A stretch of DNA of 44,525 nucleotides from Campylobacterales bacterium (GCA_024280575.1 JAJRPV010000010.1:1-44525), one strand, 5' to 3'. Counted from the stretch's first letter, positions 26,524 to 36,039 are shown. Notes: generated from the letters alone by a model not told the origin. Program-made: numbers and translations.

Positions 26524-27546
26524 CTACAACTCTATATTTTCGATTATTTCAAGACCGAAACCACTTAAGCCTATAAAATCTTTTCCTTTGAGTGACGATA
26601 AAAGCTTAATCTTTTTAACACCTAATTTGTTTAATATTTGAGCACCTACACCATACTCCCTTATCTCTTTGCTAAAAGCATTTTCATTGCCTATAAATAC
26701 AAGTACGCCGCCATTTTTCTTGAGATATTCTATGGCTTTCATTATTCCTTCAAACTTACTTTTATTGGCAAATAATTCATCATCCGACATAATATTATGA
26801 AATTTCACAGTTGCAGTCTGTCCCAACTTTCCAAACTCATACACAGTATGGTGATTACCCTCATGATCAACCATGTCAACGCGTCTTACCTTAGAGCCAA
26901 GAAAGGAAGTCATGGATGATGATATTTCCCGAACTAGAGATTCATGTCCCATACGATACGCAACTATATCAGATATATAAACCATACTTATATCATTTTC
27001 TTTACAAAAAATATCTAAATCATTTCTTCTTGCCATAGTTCCGTCATCTTTCATAACTTCACAAATAACTGCTACGCTAGTCAAACCCGCAAGCTTACAA
27101 AGATCCACTGAGCCTTCTGTATGACCCGTCCTGACAAGTGTGCCGCCTTTTTTGGCTATTAAAGGAAAAATATGGCCTGGTCTAACCAAATCACTCGGTT
27201 TGCTAGAGCTCTCAGCAAGCACTTTTATAGTCATATCTCTCTCATAAGCAGATATTCCCGTTGTACAGGTTGCAGCATCTACGGTTACTGTAAAAGCTGT
27301 TTCATGTTGCGAATTATTATTTGCAACCATAGGAACCAAATCTAGTTTATCCGATATCTTTTTAGTAAGAGAAACACATATGAGTCCTTTTGCATGTGAA
27401 GCCATAAAGTTTACTTTTTCAGGGGTGGAAAAAGTAGCCCCATATACCAAATCTCCCTCATTTTCTCTATCTTCATCATCAACCATCAAAACCATCTTGC
27501 CTTGTTTAATATCCTCAATCGCCCTCAACACCCTGTTTATTGACAT
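26524..27546 (-). CDS. ribBA: RibBA-like: dihydroxybutanone phosphate synthase with a degenerate cyclohydrolase domain
   Basis: The N-terminal 200 residues are a complete 3,4-dihydroxy-2-butanone-4-phosphate synthase for riboflavin: MVDDEDRENEGDLV, the TCTTGISA loop, RPGHIFPLIAKKGG and RTGHTEGSVDLCKLAG. The C-terminal 130 residues align with the GTP cyclohydrolase II position, but the zinc-cysteine cluster and the RxEGRGIGL-type loop cannot be found, so this half is probably inactive, as described for Helicobacter RibBA. A separate RibA would then be needed. ATG 27546 has GGAGGA just upstream. The frame extension to 27600 is unsupported. Confidence 0.92.
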   Translation of the reverse strand: MSINRVLRAIEDIKQGKMVLMVDDEDRENEGDLVYGATFSTPEKVNFMASHAKGLICVSLTKKISDKLDLVPMVANNNSQHETAFTVTVDAATCTTGISAYERDMTIKVLAESSSKPSDLVRPGHIFPLIAKKGGTLVRTGHTEGSVDLCKLAGLTSVAVICEVMKDDGTMARRNDLDIFCKENDISMVYISDIVAYRMGHESLVREISSSMTSFLGSKVRRVDMVDHEGNHHTVYEFGKLGQTATVKFHNIMSDDELFANKSKFEGIMKAIEYLKKNGGVLVFIGNENAFSKEIREYGVGAQILNKLGVKKIKLLSSLKGKDFIGLSGFGLEIIENIEL

Positions 27547-27593
27547 AAATTCCTCCGAATTAATTTTATTTCGTGAAATTGTACCATAATCAC

Positions 27594-27622
27594 TTGACAA
27601 TTAAGATAAAAATGACTATAAT
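27594..27622 (+). promoter_or_regulatory. Promoter of the tRNA-fMet/tRNA-Gln operon
   Basis: TTGACA (27594-27599) and TATAAT (27617-27622) are both perfect consensus with 17-bp spacing. The first tRNA begins 65 bases downstream. Confidence 0.85.
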
Positions 27623-27686
27623 TTCACCTCACAAAATGAGTGAAAGGTTATTTGAAGTCAAATTTCAAATCATCTAATTTCAATGT

Positions 27687-27763
<77 letters not shown>

Positions 27764-27781
27764 ATTCTTAAAAAAACAGTT

Positions 27782-27856
27782 TGGGGATTCGCCAAGCGGT
27801 AAGGCATCACGTTTTGGTCGTGACATTCACAGGTTCGAATCCTGTATCCCCATCCA
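27782..27856 (+). tRNA. tRNA-Gln (TTG anticodon)
   Basis: A 75-base cloverleaf with acceptor TGGGGAT pairing with ATCCCCA. The anticodon arm is TCACG-TTTTGGT-CGTGA with anticodon TTG. The T arm contains GGTTCGAATCC, and CCA is encoded at the end. Confidence 0.96.
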
Positions 27857-27920
27857 CTTTTTCTTAAACACAAAAATTTATATTTACTTCATTAATCATT
27901 TTTTTGATATTATTACAATT

Positions 27921-28736
27921 ATGAACAAAATAGAAACCATTATTTTTCCGATCTTAATTATTCTTCTTGTATTTATGGGGTATTTTGGATACAAATGTCA
28001 TATATATACCAAAGCTTATGAAAATAGTCTCGAAAAGATTGCTAATAAGTAAGACATAAACGCGATAGCTCAACAAAAAATAGATAATTTAAAATCTACT
28101 ATTTCATTTGGTCTCATAAAAAATGAAGCTAAAAAAAAGTTTGAACTTTTACAAAAAAATAAAAATGAAGCTAAAAAACTTGCCAAAAGTGAATTTTACT
28201 ATTTCCTCACAACTCTTTTTATAATCATTTTATTATCTTTTTTGCTATCATTAAAATTTGGAACCATGATACTTAGTATTGCTACAATGATATCTCTTGT
28301 TTTTGGTCTTATAAATCCTGTTTTAATGGTAACAATTCATAAAGAAGTAGAATATTTTGGTGATGTAATTCTCTCTTTTGAATCAAAAGGAATCTTGGAT
28401 GCTATTGTAAAATTATTTTCTACTGGGGAAAGTATTATAGCTATTGTCATACTATTATTTTCTGTTATTTTACCTTTAACAAAAACTTTAACACTTGTAC
28501 TTATTCTTTTATTTCCATCTTTTAAAGCGAGTCATAAAGTATTAAACTTTTTAAAGCATATAGGCAAATGGTCGATGATAGATGTTTTTGTCGTGTCCAC
28601 TTTTTTGGTTTTTCTTGCTAGTAATAATGGCGAAATAACACATGCAAAAATCGAAAATGGACTATATTTTTTCTTGATTTATGTTTTTTTATCTACGATT
28701 ACATCTATCAAAATACAAAAACTTTTTAACACTTAA
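27921..28736 (+). pseudogene. PqiA-like membrane protein interrupted by an in-frame TAA
   Basis: From ATG 27921 a single frame of 271 sense/stop codons runs to 28736, broken only by TAA at 28050-28052 (codon 44). The first part is one membrane helix (ETIIFPILIILLVFMGYFGY). Codons 45-107 continue in the same frame with a charged helical stretch and a second helix. The rest is a PqiA-type membrane domain with GKWSMIDVFVVSTFLVFLA and a motif around LPLTKTLTLVLILLF. PqiA proteins work with MCE-domain proteins in envelope lipid transport. The frame stays open and composition is even on both sides of the stop, so the break is recent, a sequence error, or read through. An ATG at 28242 would only yield the C-terminal 164 residues. 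It overlaps the convergent cyclase gene. Confidence 0.75.
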
Positions 28737-30835
28737 AGCATTACAAATACTCTGTTTTTGCCTGAGTTTTTTGCTTCATATAAAGCTTTATCAGCTCTAA
28801 TAAATATATTTTCTATAGTGGTATCCTCTTCGATATGCATATGCGTCAGGCCAATGCTTATAGTAACTCTTATGGATAATTTGTCATCAATTTTGAATGG
28901 CGGGTAAGCAATAGTAGCTCTTATTTTTTCTGCAAATTGTTGTGCACCGTCTAATTCTGTATTTGGTATAAGTATTATAAACTCTTCGCCTCCATATCTT
29001 GCGATGATGTCGCTTTCTCTGGATATACTTCTTAATCGCCTTGATATCTCCTTTAAAACCTTATCTCCAGCTAAATGCCCATAGGTATCGTTAACGACTT
29101 TAAAGTCGTCTATATCCGCCATAATAACGCATATTGCACTTTTCTCTCTTTTTGCGATAGAAAGGATATCTTTTGATACATCTGCAAAATAACGCCTATT
29201 GTAAAGCTTAGTAAGAGGATCTTTTTGCACTTGCTCCAATAATATTTGCTGTGTTTTAAGCAACTTTTTTTCTTGTAATTTTAGTTTTTTATTAGCTTTT
29301 GCCATAGAGACTTGTTTGTAGATTATCATAATTGCAATAATCATTATTAGTACAACAATCTGAATAATCAGTGTCCAATTATTTTTTTTCTTAACTATAG
29401 GTCGAGGAGTCCATTTGGTTTGTAGCTCATATGATTCTTCAAGAGTTATAGAATTTATAGCTTTGGTTATAATTTTTTTCAATACATCATTGGTAGATAA
29501 TGTTCCTGCAAACAGATATTCTTCAGGCAAACTCTGCTTAGGATAAGTAAAATCTATATTCTCCAAGTGTTTTTTTTCAATCTCATTTAACATAAGATAT
29601 TCTGGTGCATACAAAGCATCTAAATTTTTATCTTGAAGTTCTTTTATGGCATGTTTTATGTCTTTATATATTTTTATATCTACTGTGTGATAAAGAGACT
29701 TAATCAAATTCTTTTTATTGTTAATTTTCTCAAGATTATATCCCAATATACCAATATTTTTTAACTCTTTTTTTCTATTTTTATCATTAACAAAAAGATA
29801 CTCGTGTACCTTTGAAAAAGATGGAGTGTACGAAATATCAGCACCTGATATCTTTGGTATAACACCAATAATATCTACATCTTTCTTTTCAAGTGCTTTA
29901 GTAAGAGCTGAAATATTTTTAAAATATTTAAACTCCATATTTAATTTTGTATATTTTGAAATAATACTTAATATATCGTGAAATAAGCCAACATGTTTAC
30001 CTTGTGAATCAATAGTATCAAAGGGATAATAGTTTTCTAACACACCAACATATACCACGGAATGAGTTTCTATGTAGCGTTTTTCATCTGGATAAAATCG
30101 AATTTTATCTTTCTTGTGTTGTTCATAAATATACGAACTATAGTCTGGAGTTTGTTCTTCTGATAAATTTTGTAATTTTAAAGATTTGGCGAAATTTTCT
30201 ATTTTTTGCGGATTTATACTTCCTAATTTGGTCTGTTGCACAAATGCAAGTTTTTTAAGTTCCTTTGCTTCATATTTTAGATTTTTTTTAGTAAGATTTT
30301 GAGTATTATAATTTTTATATATAATTTCAACGGTTTCGTCTATATGTTTAAATGCGTAATTCCAACCCAAAACAGTAGCCTCATAAAAAGCATCTACAGT
30401 TCGTGTATTATTGTTAAAAAAATCTTCGGTTGTAAATAAAATATCGTCATAAATATTTTTTTTGGTGCTATTTGTATTTATAAATTCTTTAGAATTATTA
30501 TTGATTTTTTGCAAAGCATCGGATTTTTTTTGGCATAAAGCAAAAAGTAAAAGAAATGGTTTTTGCTCTGCTATTCTTTGCTGGATAACAGTATCTCCGC
30601 CAACTCCAAATTGAGCACTACCCTGCAGTACCTCTTCTTCAGCATTTACATTTGAATCATACTCTTTTAAATCAACATCCAAACCTCTATATCTGTAAAA
30701 TCCTTTTTCTTTAGCTATGATATATCCTGCAGATTGAAATTGATACTTATGTGCTAGTTGAAGTGTTACGGTAGTTAGATCTTGGCTAAATAAAAATGAA
30801 ATCAACAAAATAACAGAAGATAGGATTTTTGCCAC
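28733..30835 (-). CDS. Sensor diguanylate cyclase: truncated SsuA/THI5-like domain, bac-SBP-3-like domain, GGDEF
   Basis: This membrane signalling protein has 700 residues. After a signal sequence, residues 20-205 are an SsuA/THI5-like periplasmic domain. Residues 250-475 look like an extracellular solute-binding family 3 domain (YVGVLENYYPFDTIDSQGKHVG). A membrane helix lies near 490-510, a short coiled coil follows, and residues 540-700 are a GGDEF domain. The active site reads RYGGEEF, and an RESD inhibitory site lies five residues before it, so it should make cyclic di-GMP and be product-inhibited. The SsuA-like domain goes from ALCQ (about residue 100) to YDDILF (about 130) with only some 30 residues, where relatives carry roughly 100, which suggests an internal deletion. 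Confidence 0.9.
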   Translation of the reverse strand: MAKILSSVILLISFLFSQDLTTVTLQLAHKYQFQSAGYIIAKEKGFYRYRGLDVDLKEYDSNVNAEEEVLQGSAQFGVGGDTVIQQRIAEQKPFLLLFALCQKKSDALQKINNNSKEFINTNSTKKNIYDDILFTTEDFFNNNTRTVDAFYEATVLGWNYAFKHIDETVEIIYKNYNTQNLTKKNLKYEAKELKKLAFVQQTKLGSINPQKIENFAKSLKLQNLSEEQTPDYSSYIYEQHKKDKIRFYPDEKRYIETHSVVYVGVLENYYPFDTIDSQGKHVGLFHDILSIISKYTKLNMEFKYFKNISALTKALEKKDVDIIGVIPKISGADISYTPSFSKVHEYLFVNDKNRKKELKNIGILGYNLEKINNKKNLIKSLYHTVDIKIYKDIKHAIKELQDKNLDALYAPEYLMLNEIEKKHLENIDFTYPKQSLPEEYLFAGTLSTNDVLKKIITKAINSITLEESYELQTKWTPRPIVKKKNNWTLIIQIVVLIMIIAIMIIYKQVSMAKANKKLKLQEKKLLKTQQILLEQVQKDPLTKLYNRRYFADVSKDILSIAKREKSAICVIMADIDDFKVVNDTYGHLAGDKVLKEISRRLRSISRESDIIARYGGEEFIILIPNTELDGAQQFAEKIRATIAYPPFKIDDKLSIRVTISIGLTHMHIEEDTTIENIFIRADKALYEAKNSGKNRVFVML

Positions 30836-30885
30836 AAATTTTCCATATTTGATATATTTTTATCATTATATCATATAAAACTTAG

Positions 30886-31095
30886 TTATTCATTTATCTC
30901 TAAAAAAGCAAACAATAATGCAACTCCAATCCCTATAACATCAAAGTAAATATACTTTTCTCCGGCAATAAACATCACAACCACAACTAGAGCTGCAGCT
31001 AAAATAGTTGTAAAAAATCTACTATTTGAAACAATTCCCATAAGATATACAGGGATAAACAGTAAAATAGCAGTCAAGATTATATTTGCATCCAT
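30886..31095 (-). CDS. Small inner-membrane protein, unknown
   Basis: This 69-residue protein is almost entirely hydrophobic, with two or three membrane segments and an acidic end (LEINE). A GAGGGTGG ribosome site lies before the ATG, and a TATAAT-like box lies some 20 bases further upstream on the minus strand, so I believe it is expressed. I do not recognise the family. It stands alone between the cyclase and the divergent MFS gene. Confidence 0.6.
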   Translation of the reverse strand: MDANIILTAILLFIPVYLMGIVSNSRFFTTILAAALVVVVMFIAGEKYIYFDVIGIGVALLFAFLEINE

Positions 31096-31171
31096 CTTAC
31101 CACCCTCTTCGCTAAATTATAGTCCATTCAAACTTAATTTTCAAATATTTTACTCTTAAGCACCAACCATG

Positions 31172-31200
31172 TTTACAAGAGTATTAAATCAGTGTATAAT
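31172..31200 (+). promoter_or_regulatory. Promoter of the MFS transporter gene
   Basis: TTTACA (31172-31177) and TATAAT (31195-31200) have 17-bp spacing. The ATG is 20 bases downstream, leaving a very short leader without an obvious ribosome site. Confidence 0.65.
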
Positions 31201-31220
31201 AAGTTTAAAAATGGTTTTTT

Positions 31221-32393
31221 ATGTTTAAAAATTTCTTCCAATCCCGTATTTCACTCTTGTATTTATTATCTGTTTCTTTAATTTTTGCATTTTCCGCATG
31301 GATGTCATTACTAAATAATTTTGTTATAGAGGTAGCATCGTTTAATGGAAGCCAAATTGGTTTTTTACAAAGTATCAGAGAAATTCCCGGTTTCTTATCT
31401 TTCAGTGTCATTTTTATACTGGTTTTTGTCTCTCAGCAAAGATTTGCATATATCTCCATGATAGTACTTGGCCTAGGAGTAGCTTTTACCGGTTTTTATC
31501 CAAATCCACTTGGATTATATACCACAACTATAATTATGTCATTGGGCTTTCACTATCTAGCAACCATAAATCAATCTTTATCCCTACAATGGCTAGATAA
31601 GAAAACTAGTCCAATTACTCTAGGAAAAATCACTGCTGCTAATTCTTTTACAAAATTATTAGTATTTATCTGCATATATTTTATGATGAAATTTTACAAC
31701 ATTGAGTACAAATATGTCTATCTTGTTTTTGTAGGAATAACAGCCATATTAGGATTATTAGCTTGGATTTCTTTTGAACATTTCAAAGAAGATATTGTTC
31801 AAGAAAAAAAATTAAGAGTAAAAAAAGAGTATTGGCTTTTTTATATTCTGACTTTTTTTGCAGGAGCTAGAAGACAGATATTTATAGTTTTTGCTAGTTT
31901 TTTACTTGTCCAAAAATTCGGTGTTTCAATTGAAAATATGGTTATATTACTTTTTATAAATTCTATTTTAAATATATATTTAGCACCAAAAATAGGAAAA
32001 TACATAGTAAGATTTGGCGAAAGATTGGCTCTAAGAGTAGAATACATAGGACTTATTATTGTTTTTACATCTTATGCTTTTGTAAACGATGTCCATGTTG
32101 CTTATGGTCTATATATTTGCGACCATTTACTTTTTTCCATGGCTATCGCTCTTAAAACATACTTTCAAAAAATAGCAAATCCAAAAGATTTGGCAAGTGC
32201 GAGTGCTGTTAGTTTCACCATAAATCATATAGCTGCAGTATTTTTGCCGGCAATTTTAGGTATTATTTGGTTATGGTCAAGCTCTTTAGTTTTTATTATA
32301 GGCACAATTATCGCAGTTTGCTCGTTTGCCCTGTCTTTTTTGATACCAAAAAATCCACAAATAGGAAATGAAACAATTCTTGTTAGAAAATAG
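31221..32393 (+). CDS. Major facilitator superfamily transporter
   Basis: This protein of 390 residues has about 12 hydrophobic segments spread along its length and short charged loops, including a basic central loop (EKKLRVKKEYW) between the two six-helix halves. This is the MFS layout. The substrate cannot be read from the sequence. The start codon lies just after a good promoter. Its end overlaps the convergent glutaminase gene by 11 bases. Confidence 0.82.
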   Translation: MFKNFFQSRISLLYLLSVSLIFAFSAWMSLLNNFVIEVASFNGSQIGFLQSIREIPGFLSFSVIFILVFVSQQRFAYISMIVLGLGVAFTGFYPNPLGLYTTTIIMSLGFHYLATINQSLSLQWLDKKTSPITLGKITAANSFTKLLVFICIYFMMKFYNIEYKYVYLVFVGITAILGLLAWISFEHFKEDIVQEKKLRVKKEYWLFYILTFFAGARRQIFIVFASFLLVQKFGVSIENMVILLFINSILNIYLAPKIGKYIVRFGERLALRVEYIGLIIVFTSYAFVNDVHVAYGLYICDHLLFSMAIALKTYFQKIANPKDLASASAVSFTINHIAAVFLPAILGIIWLWSSSLVFIIGTIIAVCSFALSFLIPKNPQIGNETILVRK

Positions 32394-33300
32394 ACAATCC
32401 TGTCTTGGTTGTAAAAAGCTCTAATGCCTTTGTCCCCACCAAAGAATTTCCTTTCTTGTTTAATTTTGGTGACCAAACACAAATAGACATCAAATCCGGA
32501 ACAATAGCGACAATTCCTCCACCTACCCCGCTTTTACCAGGAAGTCCCACTCTAAACGCAAAATCACCTGATGCATCATAATGTCCACATGTAAGCATCA
32601 AGGAGTTTAGTCTTTTGGCCTGAGAAGAGGTTAAAAATTCTTTTTTTGTGATTGGGTCAATTCCATGATTTGCCAGATACAACATCGCCCTGCTTAATTG
32701 TTTTGAACTCATAGAGATAGAGCACTGTTTAAAATATATCTGCATAACATCTTTAATCTCATTTGAAATATTTTTAAAACTTTTCATCATATTTACCAAA
32801 GCCATATTTCTAAAACCTGTTTTTATCTCTGAGAGTGCTATCTCTTTATCATAATCTATATTTTCATCATTTCCTATATCTTTGATAAAGTTAATTATTT
32901 TTGAAAAAGTTTGATCTTTGTATTTTGATCGGAGTATATCCGTGATCACTATTGCCCCGGCATTTATAAAAGGATTTCTTGGTATCCCTTTTTCGTGTTC
33001 TAACTGCACCAAAGAATTAAAAGGATTTCCTGAGGGTTCATGCCAAAGTCTCTTGTGCAATGTTTTTTGATATAAAGATATCGCCATGGAATAAGTAAAA
33101 ACTTTAGATATGCTTTGAATAGAAAATTTACAATCTACATCTCCCACCCCAAAAGTGGTACCATCAAAAAGTTGCAAACTCATAGCAAAGTGTGTAGGAT
33201 CTACTCTGCCAAGAGCCGGTATATAATCAGCGACTTTCCCTTTTTGAAAAAGTGGTTTAATCTCCTCTCTTATCTCTTCTAAGATTGCTTGATAATTCAC
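32383..33300 (-). CDS. glsA: Glutaminase
   Basis: This serine-dependent beta-lactamase-fold glutaminase of 305 residues converts glutamine to glutamate and ammonia. DCKFSIQSISKVFTYSMA carries the S-x-x-K catalytic pair. EPSGNPFNSLVQLE and NPFINAGAIV are the substrate-binding signatures, and GKSGVGGGIVAIVPD lies near the end. It begins with GTG overlapping the rmuC stop (GTGA), so it is translationally coupled. It is last in a WYL regulator-rmuC-glsA set. Confidence 0.95.
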   Translation of the reverse strand: MNYQAILEEIREEIKPLFQKGKVADYIPALGRVDPTHFAMSLQLFDGTTFGVGDVDCKFSIQSISKVFTYSMAISLYQKTLHKRLWHEPSGNPFNSLVQLEHEKGIPRNPFINAGAIVITDILRSKYKDQTFSKIINFIKDIGNDENIDYDKEIALSEIKTGFRNMALVNMMKSFKNISNEIKDVMQIYFKQCSISMSSKQLSRAMLYLANHGIDPITKKEFLTSSQAKRLNSLMLTCGHYDASGDFAFRVGLPGKSGVGGGIVAIVPDLMSICVWSPKLNKKGNSLVGTKALELFTTKTGLSIF

Positions 33301-34913
33301 TCTTTCTCCTCTATAAGCTCTACATGTAACTCTTCATCATCAAAGTCATTATATGTAATTTTGCTATTTTTTAACGATTTTATGGTTTTTGCACCAAGTG
33401 ATTTCAACTCTTCTGTTTTTTTCATCAGGTTACCGCTTCCCGTTGCTAGTTGTATTTTTGCACTTTCGTATGTATTGCTCACCGTTTGGATTTGATTTCC
33501 CATCTTGTAAAAACTATCTGAGAAACCAAGCATTTTATCATATAATTTTCCAGCTGCATCAAACATCTTTAGTGCATTTGAGGTGGATTGTTCACTTTGC
33601 CAATACAAATATATGGTCCTTAGCGAAACAGTAAGGGTTGATGGCGTCACTATGGCTATATGTCTCTCAAGTGCAAATTCATAGAGAGTTTGATCCTCTT
33701 GCACTGCCAAAGCAAATGCACCCTCTATCGGAACAAACATAAAAATATATTGCAAAGTCCCCATTTTATATTGTGAATAATCCTTGGAATCGAGTGCTTT
33801 TATATGATTTTTAAATGCGCTCACCACTGCCTTTACACAAATCTTTTTTTGTGCATCATCTTGTGCTTTTATGTATCTATCATAATCATTTAAAGAAACT
33901 TTTGAGTCTATAATGATTGTTCTGCCTTGTGGAAGTCTTACTACTACATCAGGTCTTTTTATATTGCCTTCTTCATCCCTAAAACTCTCCTGAGTCTCAT
34001 AGTGCTTACCTTTGATAAGTCCGGAAAACTCCAGAACACTCTCCAAAATCATCTCTCCCCATCTACCTTGCGTCTGCTTTTTGCCCTTAAGCGCTTCGGT
34101 CAAACTTCTCGCTTCTTGACCAATATCTACACTCATCTTTGTGATTTGCTCTATCTCTTTTGAAAGTTCTGCAAATTTTTTAGTGCTGTGTTCTTGTGAA
34201 TTTTCAATTTTTTGCTTAAAAGAATCAAGATTTTCTTTAAATGGTTTAAGTAAACCCTCCAATGATTTCATGGATGTATTATCAAATTTTTTCAGTTTGG
34301 TTTCCAAGAGCTCCTGCATTATCTCATTTATCTTCAATTCTAGCTTTTTACTCTGATCTTCAAGATCTTCTTTTAGTTTTATATTGCCTTCCTGCTGGGC
34401 TTCTAGTTGGGCAAAATATCTTGAATTCGACTCTTTTAGAGTATTGATTTCATCATGCATCATCTCTATCTTTTCATGTGCTTCTTTTAGATTTTGCTTA
34501 TCAACTTCAACTCTTTTTTTCTGCTCCCTCTCCTCTTTTTCCAAGCTCTGATTTAAAGAGTTTAGCCTCTCTTTTAGAGCATGATTTTGAGCTTGTAAAT
34601 CACTGTCTTTCTCTCTTAAATTTTCATATTTTTTCTCAATTTGTATATACTTTTCTTCTGTTTCTGATTTTATACGCCAAGCATTTTCTAAATCTTTCTG
34701 TTTTTGGGCTAATAAAATATCTCTTTGATTGACTATCTCTTCTTGAGTTTTCAAAGCCACGGACAACTCACTATTTTTATCTTTAAACTCCTGAAGATTG
34801 TCAAAAAATTCTCTTTTGGCTTTTCCTTTTAAAATGAGTCCAAACCAAATAAGTGTCACTATCACCAAAACAGGCAGTAAAAATACCGCTAAATCAAAAT
34901 AGCTCATCTGCAA
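33297..34913 (-). CDS. rmuC: RmuC-family DNA recombination protein
   Basis: This 538-residue protein has an N-terminal membrane anchor (residues 8-28), a long charged coiled coil (about 30-230) and the RmuC domain (about 245-480) with GRWGEMILESVLEFSGL, KRPDVVVRLPQGRTIIIDSKVSL, YIFMFVPIEGAFALA and TLTVSLRTIYLYW. The domain is related to restriction-endonuclease folds, and RmuC limits inverted-repeat-linked rearrangement in E. coli. I keep the TTG start at 34913, which has AAGGA six bases ahead. ATG 34907 is the alternative. It is 15 bases after the WYL gene, and is the closest gene but one to the CRISPR array. Confidence 0.93.
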   Translation of the reverse strand: MQMSYFDLAVFLLPVLVIVTLIWFGLILKGKAKREFFDNLQEFKDKNSELSVALKTQEEIVNQRDILLAQKQKDLENAWRIKSETEEKYIQIEKKYENLREKDSDLQAQNHALKERLNSLNQSLEKEEREQKKRVEVDKQNLKEAHEKIEMMHDEINTLKESNSRYFAQLEAQQEGNIKLKEDLEDQSKKLELKINEIMQELLETKLKKFDNTSMKSLEGLLKPFKENLDSFKQKIENSQEHSTKKFAELSKEIEQITKMSVDIGQEARSLTEALKGKKQTQGRWGEMILESVLEFSGLIKGKHYETQESFRDEEGNIKRPDVVVRLPQGRTIIIDSKVSLNDYDRYIKAQDDAQKKICVKAVVSAFKNHIKALDSKDYSQYKMGTLQYIFMFVPIEGAFALAVQEDQTLYEFALERHIAIVTPSTLTVSLRTIYLYWQSEQSTSNALKMFDAAGKLYDKMLGFSDSFYKMGNQIQTVSNTYESAKIQLATGSGNLMKKTEELKSLGAKTIKSLKNSKITYNDFDDEELHVELIEEKE

Positions 34914-34928
34914 AATTTATCCTTTATT

Positions 34929-35891
34929 TTATATATAGCTGTCTTTATATTCATTTAATTTTTTTATGACCTCTTCTTTGAGCTTACTAGGCTCTTCAAC
35001 CAAAATATTTGGCATATATTTCAAGATAGTGGGGATAATATCCCTAAAACTTTCATCGCTCACCCCAACTTCATATCTGACATATCTCTTGTTATTTATC
35101 TTTGTCCTATAGTCCATTTTTTGCCATAAATCAAAAAACTTTGCTCTTTCTATATACTCCACTATATCTATATTAACGAGAAGATAGACTGTGACTATGG
35201 GGTTTTGCGGTGAAAAATAAGCATTCATAATGTGCTTAATTTTCTCTTCCAAATTAGCAAAATCATACTCAAAAGTATCTTTGGAAACCTCTAAATCATC
35301 AATCTTATAAAGAGCAAAAAACTTAATCTTTTGTGAATTTGTCTCCTCTTCGTTCTTGCTTTGTTCATAGCCCAACAGATACCAATAATACTCAATATTT
35401 ACAATCTTATACGGGAAAACTACCCTTTTAGAACCATTGAATTTAAAATTTAACTTCATTTTTTCATCAATAGCAGTGAGTATGAGAGCTGATTTTTCTT
35501 CCATATTTTCATCTATCTCTTCACTATTTTTTTGCTCAAAGATATATAAACTTGTCTTTTTGATATAGTTACTAACCATCATTTCCACGGCAGAAGAAAG
35601 ACTTTTACCTAACCTATTTTTACCTCTTAGCATAGAGTTTAAAACTATAATTTCCTGAGGTTTTATCAGCTTTTTATCTAAAAAACCTCTCTGTACAGCT
35701 GTCCACTTTTTAACACTAGCATCGTAAGTTATATCTTTTTTTAAAAAATTCTCCTTCAAACTTCTTAGATGCGCCCTAACGGAACTACCGCTAAGACCAT
35801 ATCTCTTTTGTATATCCACAGTTGAAACAGCAATCCCATTTGACAAATCTCTTAATATATAAGGAAGCAACTCTTCAATCTTTTTAAACAT
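34929..35891 (-). CDS. WYL-domain transcriptional regulator
   Basis: This regulator of 320 residues has an N-terminal helix-turn-helix (VSTVDIQKRYGLSGSSVRAHLRSL) and a WYL ligand-sensing domain with PYKIVNIEYYWYLLGY in the middle, then a C-terminal winged-helix-like extension. WYL proteins bind nucleic-acid or nucleotide-like ligands and often regulate CRISPR or other defence genes. It is the gene nearest the array's distal end and heads the rmuC-glsA set. I prefer ATG 35891, with GTAGG six bases ahead. A TTG start at 35906 is possible. A TATAAT lies at 35923-35918. Confidence 0.9.
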   Translation of the reverse strand: MFKKIEELLPYILRDLSNGIAVSTVDIQKRYGLSGSSVRAHLRSLKENFLKKDITYDASVKKWTAVQRGFLDKKLIKPQEIIVLNSMLRGKNRLGKSLSSAVEMMVSNYIKKTSLYIFEQKNSEEIDENMEEKSALILTAIDEKMKLNFKFNGSKRVVFPYKIVNIEYYWYLLGYEQSKNEEETNSQKIKFFALYKIDDLEVSKDTFEYDFANLEEKIKHIMNAYFSPQNPIVTVYLLVNIDIVEYIERAKFFDLWQKMDYRTKINNKRYVRYEVGVSDESFRDIIPTILKYMPNILVEEPSKLKEEVIKKLNEYKDSYI

Positions 35892-35917
35892 AAAATACCT
35901 ACCCAAATCTATCTCTA

Positions 35918-35956
35918 ATTATACAACAATTAACGACAAAATTTTCTAGCGACAAA
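35918..35956 (-). promoter_or_regulatory. WYL gene promoter region with CGACAAA direct repeats
   Basis: TATAAT on the minus strand lies at 35923-35918. The word CGACAAA occurs at 35934-35940 and 35950-35956, 16 bases apart, just upstream. The spacing of about 1.5 helical turns could suit a dimeric regulator, possibly the WYL protein itself. There is no good -35 box. Confidence 0.4.
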
Positions 35957-36039
35957 AAAAGTTGTAATTTGAATTTAGTTATAGCATTTACACAAGTCAA
36001 ACAGGAGAAAATATCAAGAGTCCTTTTTATCTCTCAAGA

